Shown here: positions 46,803 to 59,700 of the stretch, one piece after another
How positions within the stretch are numbered: position 1 is the first letter of the stretch
Layout of the letters: each line of letters starts with the position of its first letter
Source of the DNA: Bolinopsis microptera
Taxonomy: Eukaryota > Ctenophora > Tentaculata > Lobata > Bolinopsidae
Length of the DNA stretch: 64,000 nucleotides
Direction: 5' to 3'
NCBI RefSeq assembly: GCF_026151205.1
Contig: NC_087075.1
Location: forward strand, 13,901,628-13,965,627
Translations under genes and position numbers: made by a program
Notes under the pieces: generated by a model
What the model was told of the DNA's origin: nothing
Databases searched by the model: none
The model's input: the letters and a program-made list of their open reading frames with translations, nothing else

Positions 46803-47190
46803 CTATTTTTCAAACTTGATTTTCTTCAATCTGCTAAAAATCACGGTAACTTTATTGCACAGTTCCTCTTCATCAGTCTCCTTCAAACCAAAGATGAGCA
46901 CATTCCACAGCGATCCTCTTCCGATACACCATACTGTACAACCTTTTAAAATCTCTTCTGCAAGCACATGTGCATTTTTAGTCACAGCTTGACTGTATGA
47001 CTTCATCTCAGCTTGGACAGTGTCTAGAACGGTCGGTCCTTGACGGTGGAGTGCAATGGAATCCAACTGCTTCGATTTAGTTTTCCCAGAAGTTCAGCCT
47101 GCAGCTTGATAAAGTACTTTGCGATCTGGATAATATCGCTGCATTCAAACTCTCCATATCTTTCTTGTTATCCGGAAACGGACTTACATG
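46803..47190 (-). pseudogene. LINE ORF1 relic
   Basis: The minus strand reads SYSQAVTKN and NVLIFGLKETDEEEL, matching the coiled-coil/RRM junction of the ORF1 protein at 22078-22977 ([20 protein letters not shown]). An upstream piece (KYFIKLQAELLGK) matches its coiled coil in another frame, so at least one frameshift has occurred. It may belong to the same decayed LINE as the tail at 45735-46110. Confidence 0.55.
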
Positions 47191-48130
47191 ATTATCGTAG
47201 TCTGATACCAGAATACAAATTATAAATGTTTTACTGAAGACTGACTATTCACTGGCTTTTTTAACGTTACAACTGAAAACTCAGATTTATTGTCACTTTT
47301 CGTAGCTTCTCGCGAGTTTCTGTGATCCAACCGTTTTATAGACCTCATACTCTTCATGAAGTAGCTAGTAGAATAACTGAACATCTTTAAGAGTTTCCAT
47401 TCCTCCCACGATTACTTGAACATGTATCAAGTAAAACACAGTACCAGCAAAATTGCAGTTGTATAATGTAGCGGATAAAAATAGAGATATGAGCGAGAAT
47501 TATCAACACGTAAAAAAACTGTAAAACATGTATCATAATATTATTATGCTTTAACATCATCTGTTGTGATATACATGACAAAGGGTTTGGAAATGTAACA
47601 GAAACCTTACTATATTGCAATACCCAATATTATGTGAACGGACCCCTCTAACCCCCTTATCAAAGGCTCTATAAGTATTGAATAATGATACTGCAGATTT
47701 CAAAATGTACAAGGCATCATAACAAAGATTGCAATATGCCCGAAAGAAGGACAATTCCAATTTGGCTCTCTGGATTGTAATGGAAAGCTCTCAACCTCCA
47801 GAAAAGGACTGTTAAGGAACACTTAAATCCCGTCCGACAGGTAATTATTAAAATAATAACTAGTCTACACTTCATTATGTCAAATCACCTACCATAATGA
47901 AGAACTAAAATTGTTTGTGTACCGAAACCAATTTAATGTGACTCAATTTTTGGTGGAACATTAGAAATTTGGACGTTAATCTATCATGTCATCTTAAATC
48001 TCATATTAAATACTCAATTTCATTAAACAAGACAAAGTTAAACTTCTCTAGGCCCTCTGGTGGTGACGTAAAAGTCTTTCTCAGTACTTTCGCTCCGCTT
48101 TTGGCCAATTCCATGAGTTTCAATATTAAT
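47191..48130. other. Non-coding, no recognised feature
   Basis: Only short chance frames. Around 47,630-47,645 TATGTGAACGGACCCC resembles one end of the MITE family seen at 16829 and 37862, without a recognisable partner. Confidence 0.4.
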
Positions 48131-48302
48131 CAGTGTCGACCGGGGGGCAGGATTCTGACGCGGGGCCGGGGAGCCCCAATATAGAGCCGGGCCGTGGCTG
48201 ACCACTTGAGAATTGGCCGGGGCCAGGGTTTACCCCCGGAGAATTTTGCCAATTTTTGCTGGGGGTTGTGATTTTGGCCAGGGGGCAACCGGGCGACCAC
48301 TG
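48131..48302. mobile_element. Possible short GC-rich MITE
   Basis: The ends read CAGTGTCGACCGG on the left and, complemented, CAGTGGTCGCCCGG on the right, in a sharply GC-rich 172-bp island. No matching target duplication was found, so this is tentative. Confidence 0.35.
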
Positions 48303-50129
48303 CTTTTTATGTCGCGATTTTAAAACTTTTATTTCATAAGTTTTATGAAAAACATCAAAACTTTGCATGCTCTCATTTAAGTAAAGTCAGTCCATGCACT
48401 AAGCACAGTACACATAAATAACCTAATCCAGCCTAGGGAGATGGGTTTTGAAATCGCTTTGTGCTAGAGTGATTTATACTCAATAGCTATGTGAAAAGTG
48501 GCTCAAGGAGGTGAGACCGACGGTAAACAATTTTGATTGGAGAAGTTAAGATTAAGGTCTTAATAAAAAACTTCAGCCGGACCGTCCAAGCTGGCCTACA
48601 AAAAGCTGGCAGGATGTGCCGACCTAGTTGGGCACAGAGGCATGCTCATAGAACAGTAGTATGACGAAGGAGTTTGAATGGAGACCAAGTGAGTATTGAC
48701 ATGTCCAGCTGCCTTCATACCATCCGCAGAGGTACAACAATCAGTACACTAGAAGCTGCAGGATCTCCATAGATACGACCTGAGGCTTGTAACAATACCG
48801 TCATGGCTAACACCATCTACTAGTAGACAAGTGTGTTCAACTGACTCAGAGATGTTCCTTTCAACATAGGAGCCTCCCAGGAGAACCGCACAGCTGTAAA
48901 TTGGTTTAACCACGCAATCTAGCTGGAGCTGTTGTGCACAGAAGAGCAGTCCTCCCTCAACCCCCAACCCTCCGATAGCTTGATAACCACATGCTCTAGA
49001 GGGCCCGCTATTCAGGACGAAGTAGAGGAATTGGTGAAGATCAGAGAGTACAGATATCGTTTCAGATCTTCCAAGAATAATTCTCAGTGAATGGAGTCTC
49101 TTGTGCAAAAAATTGACACAAAGACAAAGTTCTTACCAGATAGTAATTTACAAGAATGTTGGTGCATGTGACGAGTGGGATATGAACTAAGAGGAAAGGA
49201 GAGTGGAGAAACGAGACGCTTTCTTGGTACTAAGCTTGGATAAGCATGATGTTACTAATAGCATTAATAAAGCTAACAACCGCCTTCAGGGCATTTGACA
49301 AGCGTATGCGGGCTCAAGAGGAGTCAGAAACTGAAGAAGAGAAAGAATCATACTCTATAAAACGACTCACTAGTAGTAATCAGTACTTCCTGTACAACTA
49401 CTGCTTCTGGGCCGTACCTCAGCATGTTCAGCGTCTGTAGATGTTTTGTTCAAGGAAGCACCTCAATCGCATCCTAACATCTATTGGCCTAGCTCAACAT
49501 CTAACAAGGCCCTCTACGCTCGTACCCAGACCAGGCCCCCCGTTTCCGAGAGAGTGAAAAGGCACGTGGACAATGCTAGGTCATGTTTCTAACGCATGAC
49601 AACGAAATTGCCTGCCTACCAGTCTCGTTATTTGCTTCACTAGGATGTCAACAGTTAAAACTAAAGGGACGAGTGGGTAGAACACAGGACTAAATTTGTA
49701 TGATATTATTGTGAAAAAGGACTATTAAGAGACAAATTTATTTGAAAAATGAAGATGATTTTACCAACTTAGTGAACTTAGCAAGAGATAGAGTAGGATG
49801 GAGGGTTATTATTTACTTTGAGACATATTAACGAATGAGTCTTCGAAGCGTAAATAGGCAGCACTTTGCTGAGCCTCTTTAGGTGCCTCTTTGTGTTATA
49901 GATGTTATTTATAAATTTAAAGAATATCAATCTTTAACCACCATACATAAGACTTTGCCGTAGGGTAATACAAAAATGTGACCATTCATATCAATTTCAG
50001 AGTGTGTATCTGTTACCCGATAAAATAAAGGATTTTAAATGACACAGTTTCTTCCGCTCTGAAAGGAACGAATTAACAAAACAAGGTCTAGAGAATTCCT
50101 CGCCCTGCTGCAGAAGATCAATCCTGGGT
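48303..50129. other. Decayed repeat sequence; unassigned 119-codon frame
   Basis: At about 48,430-48,510 sequence like the interior of the 16829/37862 MITE recurs (GATGGGTTTTGAAAT and AATAGCTATGTG). A minus-strand frame at 48749-49108 has no domain I recognise. A plus-strand frame at 49246-49440 is rich in Glu and equally anonymous. Confidence 0.4.
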
Positions 50130-50176
50130 TGTGCTCACCACCTGGGTTGTGCTCACCACCTGGGTTGTGCTCACCA
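50130..50176. repeat. 18-bp tandem repeat, three copies
   Basis: CCTGGGTTGTGCTCACCA is repeated two and a half to three times just upstream of the SINE. Confidence 0.85.
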
Positions 50177-50217
50177 ATACAAAGCAAACCTCTTTTTTTG
50201 TGTATTCAGTTTTTAAC

Positions 50218-50572
50218 GGCCAGGTAGCGCAGTTGGATAGAACGCCTGGCTTACAATCGTAAGGTTGCGAGTTCGAACCCACTGACTGCCTGGTCGTGGG
50301 GTGAGCGTCGTCGCCGTACACAAAGGATCATGAGTGGTCTATGGCAGCCCCCCGGTCTACTCAAGCAGACATACTCGAGAAATGGGTGTGAGGGTTTAAA
50401 TGAGAGCTGCACATTGCCGCAAGTCTCGACGAAGAAAGTATGGTACACACTACCTAAACCGTCACTGGCCAAAAAGATCCTTCGGCTTCCTGTAATTGGC
50501 TGGTTGCACTTGTGTAACTTGTGGCTGCTGGAAAACACCGAAGTAAAATAAGTGTCTAGATAAAAAAGAGTC
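50218..50572 (+). mobile_element. tRNA-derived SINE
   Basis: The head (50218-50295) keeps tRNA form: GGCCAGG pairs with CCTGGTC as acceptor stem. The pol III A box TAGCGCAGTTGG is at 50225-50236 and the B box AGTTCGAACCC at 50270-50280. About 270 bases of tRNA-unrelated body follow, ending in an A-rich tail (GATAAAAAAG). Frames through it on either strand are artefacts. The well-kept promoter suggests a young copy. Confidence 0.88.
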
Positions 50573-50646
50573 TTAAACTAAGTAAAAGACCAACTATAAC
50601 AGGTATGAGTGGTTTTCCTCCTGTTTTACTAACATTTAAAAAACAT

Positions 50647-51233
50647 CAGGAGGTGACCGGGATTCCCTGTCGGATTGCAAATTTTGACTATCCCGGTCCG
50701 GTCCCGGTCAATGCAGATTTATTTAATTTTAGATCCCGGTCCCAGGCCCCTGTCCCCGGTTAATACGGGATTCTTGGAACCCGGTCCGGTCCTGTCCCGT
50801 CAATCACTCAAAATTTGCCGGGATTTTGACCGGATCTTTTACATAATTTCATTCACAGTGATTTTTTTAAGTTTTTTCCTTTCATTCATTGTGAATTTTT
50901 CAATCTTTAAAAGTTTAAACATCCTCTGAGCCAAATACAACAATGGTTTTTAAAATTGCCTTAACAAGTATTGAGTAATAAAATATGATCAGAATTAACC
51001 AGTAATCGACCGGAATTACCGTACCCGGAATCCCGGTACCTGGATTGGCAATTTTGAGCTATCCTCCCGGTCCCGGTCAAGTCACATTTTCATCCCCGGT
51101 CCCGGACCCGTCCCGGTAAATTGAATAATCACAATTTTGGCTATCCCGGTCCCGCTTCCCGGTCCCGTCAAGTCACATTTTTGAATCCACGGTCCCGTCA
51201 GAGAGGCTGAAATCATGTCCCGGTCACCTCCTG
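50647..51233. mobile_element. hAT-like MITE with 8-bp target duplication
   Basis: The ends are a 16-bp inverted repeat, CAGGAGGTGACCGGGA, and AAAAACAT is duplicated at 50639-50646 and 51234-51241. CAG-G ends and 8-bp duplications are hAT hallmarks. Both halves are filled with variants of TCCCGGTCCCGGTC, so the ends can fold back in many registers. There is no coding frame. Confidence 0.9.
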
Positions 51234-51241
51234 AAAAACAT

Positions 51242-54200
51242 TATTTTCAAAGTAAATAGCCAGCGATCAGTAGTAATTTTTCATCCATTTCTATCGGATT
51301 TGCAAACTTTAAAATGATATAACACTTGTACGATCTCCAAACTTATGTGAATGAATACTGTTGAAATAAATGTGGGAAGTAATAAATATTTGGCAGGTGT
51401 ACAGTGCAGTTTTCTGAAATTGACGATATGATGAGATGAAGATTGAAGAAGCAATTGCCATCCAAGTGGAAAAAGTCCCGCCACATGTCACCCTCCTCGA
51501 ATAGAACTAAGAAATGAGGAGACTTCTTCATTTAGTTCCAAATCAAGTGGACCACAGTGAAAGCAGGATTAATGAACAATAGTGTGACATTGGGTTCTCA
51601 ACCATGGAAATTTAGAAGTTGTCCCTACATGCTGTTTCTTTCTGGCTCCATGTGGCTAGGTTAGTGGGTCTGAGGTATCCGAAAAAAAAAAAAAAATCCA
51701 GATTTGAATACCCAAATTTTCTGGGTGCCAGGCTGAGGTTATTAAAGCGGCGAAAATGACGCGATTTTGGACTAATTAAGAGCTTTTGTTGCCCATTTTC
51801 ATGAATAACAGAATCAGGAAAGCTGCTCAGATGATTGAAAGGTTGATACCATTGTGGATACACCCAACACACATAAATAGTCGTGATATATGTGATTTTA
51901 ATGAGAAAAATATGATCTCAGGCCCCATTTTATACCAAAAATATGCCAAAACCACTCGCACTTTGGTCAAAGCTTCCTCATTTTTAGACACATTTAAGGA
52001 TTATTAGGTATCAACTTATGGTTTGGGATCTGATAGGATGATGTCTTGCATTCATTTTAAGCCATCAATGAGCATGGCAGGTGTGTAAGAAAGTAACTAT
52101 TATCCAACTCCGTGGCCGTCCATTATATAGTCTGGGCCCATGCGCTCGCGCGCGCGGCGCTTTTACAAACAAGAATTATCTCCCTCAGTATCTAACGAAA
52201 ACTTTAAAGACAATGATTTGAATGCATCCTACTCACACATAGTGCTACAGGATGGTGGAAAGCATTTCACATAAAAAAACGTTAAATGTGGAAGATAATG
52301 AGCACATTATCTGTTGTGCGCGCGCTGCAAGCCGCGCGCGCGCATTATACAAAACTTGGAAATATCCTCAGTCCTTTTCACCTATCCTGAGATTTTGTTT
52401 CAAACTTAATTGACTCTGAACGAACTTGCCAAAGGAAACAGAAGAGTAACTCAGAAAGACCACAACTGTAAGTATTGATGAGATATTGAGGTTAAACCCA
52501 AATAATTACGAATGATGTCACACCAGAAAACCTCTATTTTTGGTATATTTAACCTCATATCTTGAACGCGCAGTACTGGATAGAGCTAAACTTGGTCATT
52601 TTTTGTAGCCCTGAAATCCTCGATCATATGTAACAGGAAAAAAACTGTTTAGATGTTCTATCTTAATTATTAAGTAGGCCCTTAGTTCTGAAAAGTGAGA
52701 ATGTCATTAATACTGCTTTCACTGACAGTATGTGATGTTGTTTGAAATGGACAGAGACTTGGTGTTTTCATATTGCCAGGTTGAACAGGTTTTGTGTGAA
52801 ACTTTTGCTCGCATATATAATTATAATACATATTTATCTCGGATATAAATTTAAGAGATATGAAGGTATTCTTCTTAAAAAACAATACGAATTTTTTCCC
52901 TAGACGTTAGAAACGAAAAAGGATAGTCTGATACACGGAAAAGATTACCTGCTTGCACTGCCACTCATACTACTTTAGAGAGTTCTCACAAGAACAGAGT
53001 GAAGACTTCCACCCAACTTACAACTTAAGCAGTCAAAAACAGGATTCCAAAAGCATCGTCTCCTCAATCTAAAGCACCAACGTGTAGCCAGTACCCCTCT
53101 CCTCCAGATGCAGGCTCCCCTACTACCTGAAAACCTACCCCTCCTTTACCACATGATACAGGTGCCAGTAACAGACAAACCAGGCCAGAAGTCATTACTG
53201 AACTACTGAATCTGAGAAAATTATTGCCTTACATCAGTCCATGTCTTTCAAAACAAGATGAACGGTCACTCCGTCACATCAATTAGCACCCCCTACCACG
53301 TACATGGGTTCTAAACTTCAGAAAATGAGCCACCAAATTCCTGAGAACTCAAACCATTAATTTGTGAAATGAACAAGTACAAACTGACTTTTTTAACAAG
53401 AGCTAACCGGATCACAGACCCACCTGACGGCCCCGGTTATCAAATCATGCTCATCAACAAGTCTGCTGGCTCGATAGTCACCTGCCTAACCATTCAACCG
53501 TGAAGTGACCAACCAACCAGAATCATCAATACTTACATTGTCTCTTCTCGCCAGATCTGCAAAATCAAAGTTAACTGAATGTGACTCTAGAACAGAATCC
53601 TCACTTGAATGCATGATCGCTCCCTGAACAATAATATCCGTAGATCACAAGAAGTTTACAGCCTATGATTTGAGCGTGCTCAATATCAGATGTATTAGGT
53701 ACTCTCTGAACCATTCGTGCTGTTAGCTGGACCAATAAAAATGCACAATGCTTACATGTGATTCAAAACACGGCTTCTTGCGTTTTGAGGTCTGCACAAG
53801 AGGGTAACCTTGGCTAACTCAGCCAGGTCCAATAGTTCCTGGGCTCCCAGAAATGAAGATATCAACCCTGTTGTACGCATGGGTTTCGCCATGTGGTGCT
53901 TCCACTGTGGATCAATGACTGAGACGCCGGATATAGTTTGTGAGAATGATGTTTGCGGATTGTTATAATAAACACAAGCTGAAAATTAAACAAATTAAGA
54001 ATCTTACCCCAGCACGAGAGCTGATTTTTAGTATGTAAACTGCTGCACTAAGGAACTTAGAGCTAATGTAAAAAGTTAATGTATTTAATAGACTTAATCA
54101 TTCGACCTGCTCCCTACATGTAAGGATGTCGTATGTGGTATACGGTATCGAAACAGTATGCCCAGCAACTAGGTACTTGCGGACGAACTGTCGAAACAAT

Positions 54201-54599
54201 TCGACAGACATGGTCGACTTGATACACTTCATCTTAACAAGTTAGGGGCAAGAGTCCCTTGCTGGACACATTAAACCAATCTGTATTAGTATAGGTTAAA
54301 TGTCGGAAGAGACAGAAGAAAACACATCGCAAAGTCAATGGACGTCTAAACAGCAACGTGGCTAGGGCCCCGCCTGACTGCAGCGGAGGGGACTCGGAAC
54401 GTGTTTAACAGGTATGGTTAATCGGTTCAGAAAAGAAATTTGTAGTCACTGACTGAAGAATAATGGATTAGTGCTTCCCCACTTTGAATGTTTTTAACTG
54501 CAATAGTATTCTCCAACATCCAAATGTATTAATCCTTCCAAAGCGCAAGATTATCAATGACAACTTTTACAGCAAACGAGTGTAAACATTTCATATCTA
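51242..54599. other. Gene-free region with paired GC-rich islands
   Basis: No gene is supported. Two short alternating CG islands (about 52,141-52,162 and 52,317-52,343) contain GCGCGCGCGGC in opposite senses and bracket about 190 bases, perhaps a small element. From about 53,000 the plus strand has many stop-ridden frames that may be the start of the decayed LINE to the right. Confidence 0.4.
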
Positions 54600-56200
54600 A
54601 AAAATATAATCCTTTTCAAGTATGACCGATCCTAAGTAAATGACTGGACCCCTGTATCCAAATGAAGTCCGATGCTTTGGAAAACTGTAGATATTCTAAA
54701 CAATGTAATGACTTTAACACACATATCAAACCGTGTTTTGCAAGCAACTGCTTCCACGATTTATCCAAACATATATGAAATAAAACAAATTTTGATGCCT
54801 TTAGCATGGAACTAAACCGATTAGCCGAAAAATTAAAATTATGGACTTGCTGAAACCAAATATTGGAATAGAGGAAAGCACTGTCTACCATCTAGAAGGG
54901 TAACAATGTTTCTATCAGGACAAACATATCAACAAAGCAAAGGGAAGTGGAGTAGCATTGTACTTAAAGGACAACTTAACGAGTTGTTAAGACAGAAGAA
55001 TTAAAGCATGGTAACCAAAATCTTGAAACCCTATTTAATTACTAATCAACATGATGAACCAGTGACATGTGGAGTACTGTACCGTCCTCACTAGAGGGGA
55101 CCCTCAAAGAGCCACTAAATGAACTTTAGAAAAATTATTGAAACATGCCCAAAAAAGAATGTTTACAAACTAGGAGACTATTAACATAATCTCCATGATT
55201 AAAACAGTAAACTTGATCAAGACTTTGAAACCTAATTCAAGTCTAGCTTATCACCACTTATTTTTCACTTCCAGCATCATAAACCAGGTTGTAACGGAAT
55301 CATGCATTGACAACTACTCCACAACCAACATAGAGAACTCTATCAGCTCTGGAACAATTAGTAACCTGCATCAGTCACACACCATGCTGTATTTAAATAT
55401 ACACTCACCCCTATCATTACTGAGGTCCAAGAACACAACTATATCCAGTACTATGACTAAACTTTGTCAAAAAATGTGGACAAATTTGTGAAGTACTAGA
55501 CAATGAATTAACGTAGTGATTCCACCAACGACTTCATAATTTTTTCACTGTATTTAATCATCAGACTAGACAGTGTCATGTAAACTAACCAGCCTAAGTG
55601 TACAAAACGTCCTGCTAAGGAATAAATCCATGGATTACATCAGGCCTGATTGCCCTCTATAAAAAGAAAACATGAGCTTTAGGAACGCTGTATAAAAAGG
55701 CAGTTGAAGAGAAATGCCTTCAACGCCTCTTCAAACCAACCATGCAGACTGACTTACCCTTGTTTAATTTACAAAAAACGTAACACGTCAAGAAGAAATT
55801 AAGGCACACCGAGGAAGTTTAATAACCCACCTTATAATTCTGCAAAACGTAAGAATCATGTGTTAGATTACAGGAAAGGCGCTGGAGATATTAAAGAAAA
55901 CTTGCAGATAATAGAATGAACTGGCGTGGAAGAAGAGACCGTGAGATTAAACCTAACTTAGTGATAAATAACGATCGTGTGTGATTAATCGCGATTAATT
56001 AGCAAAATGAGTTTCATAAAATACTTTGCCTCATTAGCAGCTAACTAGAACGAAGCATACTCTGTGACTTCTTAAGAATAAATTCCTTCCGTCATTTCCT
56101 GATTACCTGCCCACAGCAAGTTTACGTCCAGTATTTTTCTTTGTGATGTGACTGTATTGAGAATAAAGAGATCATAAACGAACTAAAAAACGAAATCTAG
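54600..56200 (+). pseudogene. Heavily mutated LINE with APE-type endonuclease
   Basis: Pieces of an apurinic-type endonuclease and the start of a reverse transcriptase can be followed on the plus strand through many stops and shifts. GIEEST...HLEG...YQDKHINKAKGSGVALYLKDN lies near 54,860-54,980 (GVALY is the usual motif), a YRP-like piece near 55,080, TRVTES-CIDN-type text (VVTESCIDNYSTTNIENSIS) near 55,290-55,350, and LYKKAVEEKC near 55,690. No poly(A) end was found. Confidence 0.5.
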
Positions 56201-57130
56201 AGGACCATACCTATTCATTGTATAACATCCGAGAAGCCAAAGACACACGTTGGATAAGTCAGGAAAGAAGTCAATAGATATACAAAGAACCCCCACGGGC
56301 TAACAGAGACACATAAATAAAACATACTCCTAAAATATAAGGAGTTAAAACTCACATTCAAAAAACGATACAACATATAAAATATAATAGGAGAAAAACA
56401 AGTTTCACAATCTCCCTAAAAAACTATCTCTCCAAATATTAAAAATGTTTAAATATTAAAAATCCCTAAAATAACGTACCCAAGTACACACTGGGCCTAC
56501 CTTTAAAAAAACACAAGATTCTGCTGCCCGTGGTCAATTCAATCAAACAATAGAATTATATCCAAATATTCATTCTCAGTCATTTCACACTTTTTATTTT
56601 AAAAGTTCAGTTCTCACTTTCATTAATACATTACAGTTAATAGTTCAATTCCTACGTTCATTACACATTACATCAATTACTGAGGCTTACAATAGAGGTA
56701 CAGTTCTCAGTTCACTAGGAAAGTGTCCCCCTTTTCTAAACACCATACACGCAACAAAGACGAAGAAGCACCAGCCTTTGTCAAACAGTCTGCAAGCAGG
56801 AGATTTGATGGAACCCCCACACATAAAGTACTTCTTTTCTGTTGAAAAACGTTGACTTAGACAAGGGCCATGGGAATCCTCAACCCTTTGTATTCAAAGG
56901 GTGAATGTTTTGTTTTCACAGCATCAAAGAAGACTCTGCAATCTTTATACAGACTATAGAAACATCTATTTTCACAAATTTTTCATACCACTGGGCGCTT
57001 AATCATCACGCAAGACTCCAGGCCGTCAACATACGCCCAACGTTTCAGCAGCTAAAGTGCTCTTACAATCCTTTCTTTATCTTACTACTCTGCCATGTAA
57101 GTGGACAGCACTGACCAGATCGGTCCACCA
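56201..57130. other. AT-rich non-coding sequence
   Basis: Nothing is recognised between the LINE relic and the copia relic. An LTR for the latter was looked for and not found. Confidence 0.4.
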
Positions 57131-59700
57131 TCAATACAAGATGCCACCTTGTGAGGATCCATCAGCCAGGTACCAAAGGAAGCCATCACTGAATACAACC
57201 AATGTTGTGTGTTGAAGGTCCAAGTGAAGGAAACTCTGATTGAACAGTGTGTTTATCTGCATAAGACACAATTGTCCTTGTTCACCAGTTTTCAGATCTT
57301 GATCGTTCCGAAGCATAGGAGTTTGGATGCAATGCATGGTGCCATAATCGCAATATCTGGTCGTGACTGGTTGCTGCCCAAGCACTGTCCGGCTACTGGA
57401 TCGCAAACTGACTACTTTCTGCCTCATTGATTGGACATGCAAATCAGTTTATAACTTTGTCTGGTCGATTTTGATTCTGCTCACTTGATTTACATAACCC
57501 AGCTGTGATATTTTGATTGCCCTGTAAATTTTGACTGAGACGAGCCCATGTACGTCAAGGATGTATCGACTTCCATACTGAGCCATTTATTTCATTTAAA
57601 GCCCAAGACCTCTTGATGAATATTTCCAGTCCTCCAAACATAAATCATCAACATGGATCACTATGATCCCACACGCTATCATTTCTCTTTAAAAAGAAAA
57701 ATGATTCATCGTACACTTACACAGTTACACCAAGCTATACTAGGGTATCTCTTAGTTCGACATAACCACATCTGGACCATCGACAGCCATAGATGCATTT
57801 GAGGAGTTTCCAGCACAATTTTTCCAGATACCCTTAGCATCATTGGTGGTTTAATGTAAATCTGTTTCTTGAGAAATCTTTTCCCTGTAGAAAAGCGCCT
57901 GTACATCAATGTGTCAGCAGTATCCATGCTCTGCTTGCAAAAGAGTAATTGCCAATCTGATTGAGTCCCTACTGCATGTTGGGAATCTGATCGTATTGCT
58001 GATTTTCTCCTGATAGCCTAGAGCAACAACCGTGCCTAGTACACATTCGTGGTATTCTTTAACTCTTTGTGATTACCCCACCTCACACCAATCGTTTTCT
58101 GACCTACATCAGGAACTTCCTCATAGACCTTTAATTTATTGGTACAAAACTTCAAGCTCTGCCTCCTTAAGCATCAACAATTGCTTGTTTCACATGAATC
58201 TGTAACGCTTGTAAACATAACATCAAGTTCCTGCCCTCTTCTGTATCTTCGTGCCATTCCTCAGTTAACTCAAACCAGTCAGACACAAAGAGTTTCTTCC
58301 TCCCCATCAAGCGGAAATGTTCAGGGCATTTTTTGTATTTTATTTCCTCCAGCCTTACCTGCCTACTAAGATGTAAGCCTTCTCCCCAGACATCCTCTTC
58401 TCCCTCTTCAGTACTTGGGTTTGTAACATCACAGAAGTTTTCGTCTTAGGCAGGTTTTTATTTCATTACCATTAACACTGGCTGTGCTTACAGGAGCACT
58501 AGAAGGAGTATCTATTTCATCATTTTTATTTTTTTGCCCTAGCCCAATGGCAAACTGTCATTTTCAATCCTAATTCTATCTTCTGTTCTTTGTCATATTT
58601 TTCTCAAAAGTCAGATAAGTCATCATCGTACGTATCTGAAGGAGCTTTGGACACTGACGGGATCACTTTTGTCCTTCAAAATTAACCAGTTTCTTCTAAT
58701 TCAGGGACATATGTTGGCTAAAGTGACAAGGATGTACCTTGAGATTTTGAAACCGATGCTATACAACAAACGACTGACCATCCCGACCAATGACAACACC
58801 TGGTTCCATGCCAGGAGTCACTGTTGTATCTTTTATAGAAAATCTTTCCCCCTGGATCGAGATGAACAATCATTACATGTTCTGACCTGGCTTTTCAAAG
58901 CTCTCATGATCTTGGAACTATCTCTGCTCTTATAAACCCCTCTCTGGCAATCCTCATTGTTCTTAGATGATTCGCTACAGTGTTCACTTCAGACACTACA
59001 TACTCGATTCCATGCAGGAAGCTTACTGCTATCACATGGGGAAAGATGGGATTTCTACCCATAACCAACTGGCATGGGTGGAATCCCACCCGTCATTTGT
59101 AAAGAGTTTTTAGCACTAAGTGCCCAGCTTAAAACAAAGCTGTTTTCCACGAACAATTCGAATCTTGCTTTGTCTTATCATACGTCCAGCTAGAACTTGA
59201 TGATGGCGTTCCACCATACCATTGCTAAAAGGACTTTCAGCTGCCGAGTTGTGATTCGATTTTGAATTCTCACACATTTCTACATATTGCTGCAATTAGA
59301 AAAACTCCCCTCCATTATCGGCCATATAACGGCGGGAGGGAAGGCCAGAACTGAGCTATCCACCCAGACATATTTCCTCTACAATTGTCCTCTTTTCGTT
59401 TATATGGACCAACAATGCAACAGATTATCGTGTAGCACAGTCAATCATGTGCAGAAATGTTACCTCTCCCTGGACCGTTTCAAAGTCCATAGCTACACAA
59501 TCATTAAACACTGTTCCTCGTGGAGACCAACTACTGTCTGGGCTTTGGCTAGAGTAGCTTTGTGCATCACTTCACACTTTTGCATACATCCTCTAGTTAC
59601 CTCAAGAAATAGTTTAGAGACAAAACCTGCATTCTTTAGGAGGGTCTTTAGTTGTACATCGGTGCATGGGCAAACAGTCTGTGGAGTTTAGGTGCCTTGT
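57131..59700 (-). pseudogene. Ty1/copia-type pol relic (IN-RT-RNase H)
   Basis: Read on the minus strand from high to low coordinates, the order is that of copia. A zinc-binding integrase start (LHRLFAHAPMYN, then CMQKCEVMHK) lies near 59,570-59,690. The integrase core follows (MDFETVQGEVTFLHMID, then DNGGEF near 59,315 and NGMVERHH near 59,210), then FHPCQLVMGRNP near 59,060. Reverse transcriptase remains are KQIYIKPP near 57,860 and the catalytic IHVDDL near 57,650. An RNase H piece (LADGSSQGGIL) is near 57,140. Stops and frameshifts interrupt every domain. No LTRs were identified. Confidence 0.72.

Noticed and set aside
50218-50295. Functional tRNA gene
   Set aside because: Stem and pol III boxes are present, but a SINE body and A-rich tail follow and the anticodon arm is irregular, so it is a SINE head.
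50118-50538. Protein genes on either strand across the SINE
   Set aside because: They are frames read through the SINE, a common annotation artefact.
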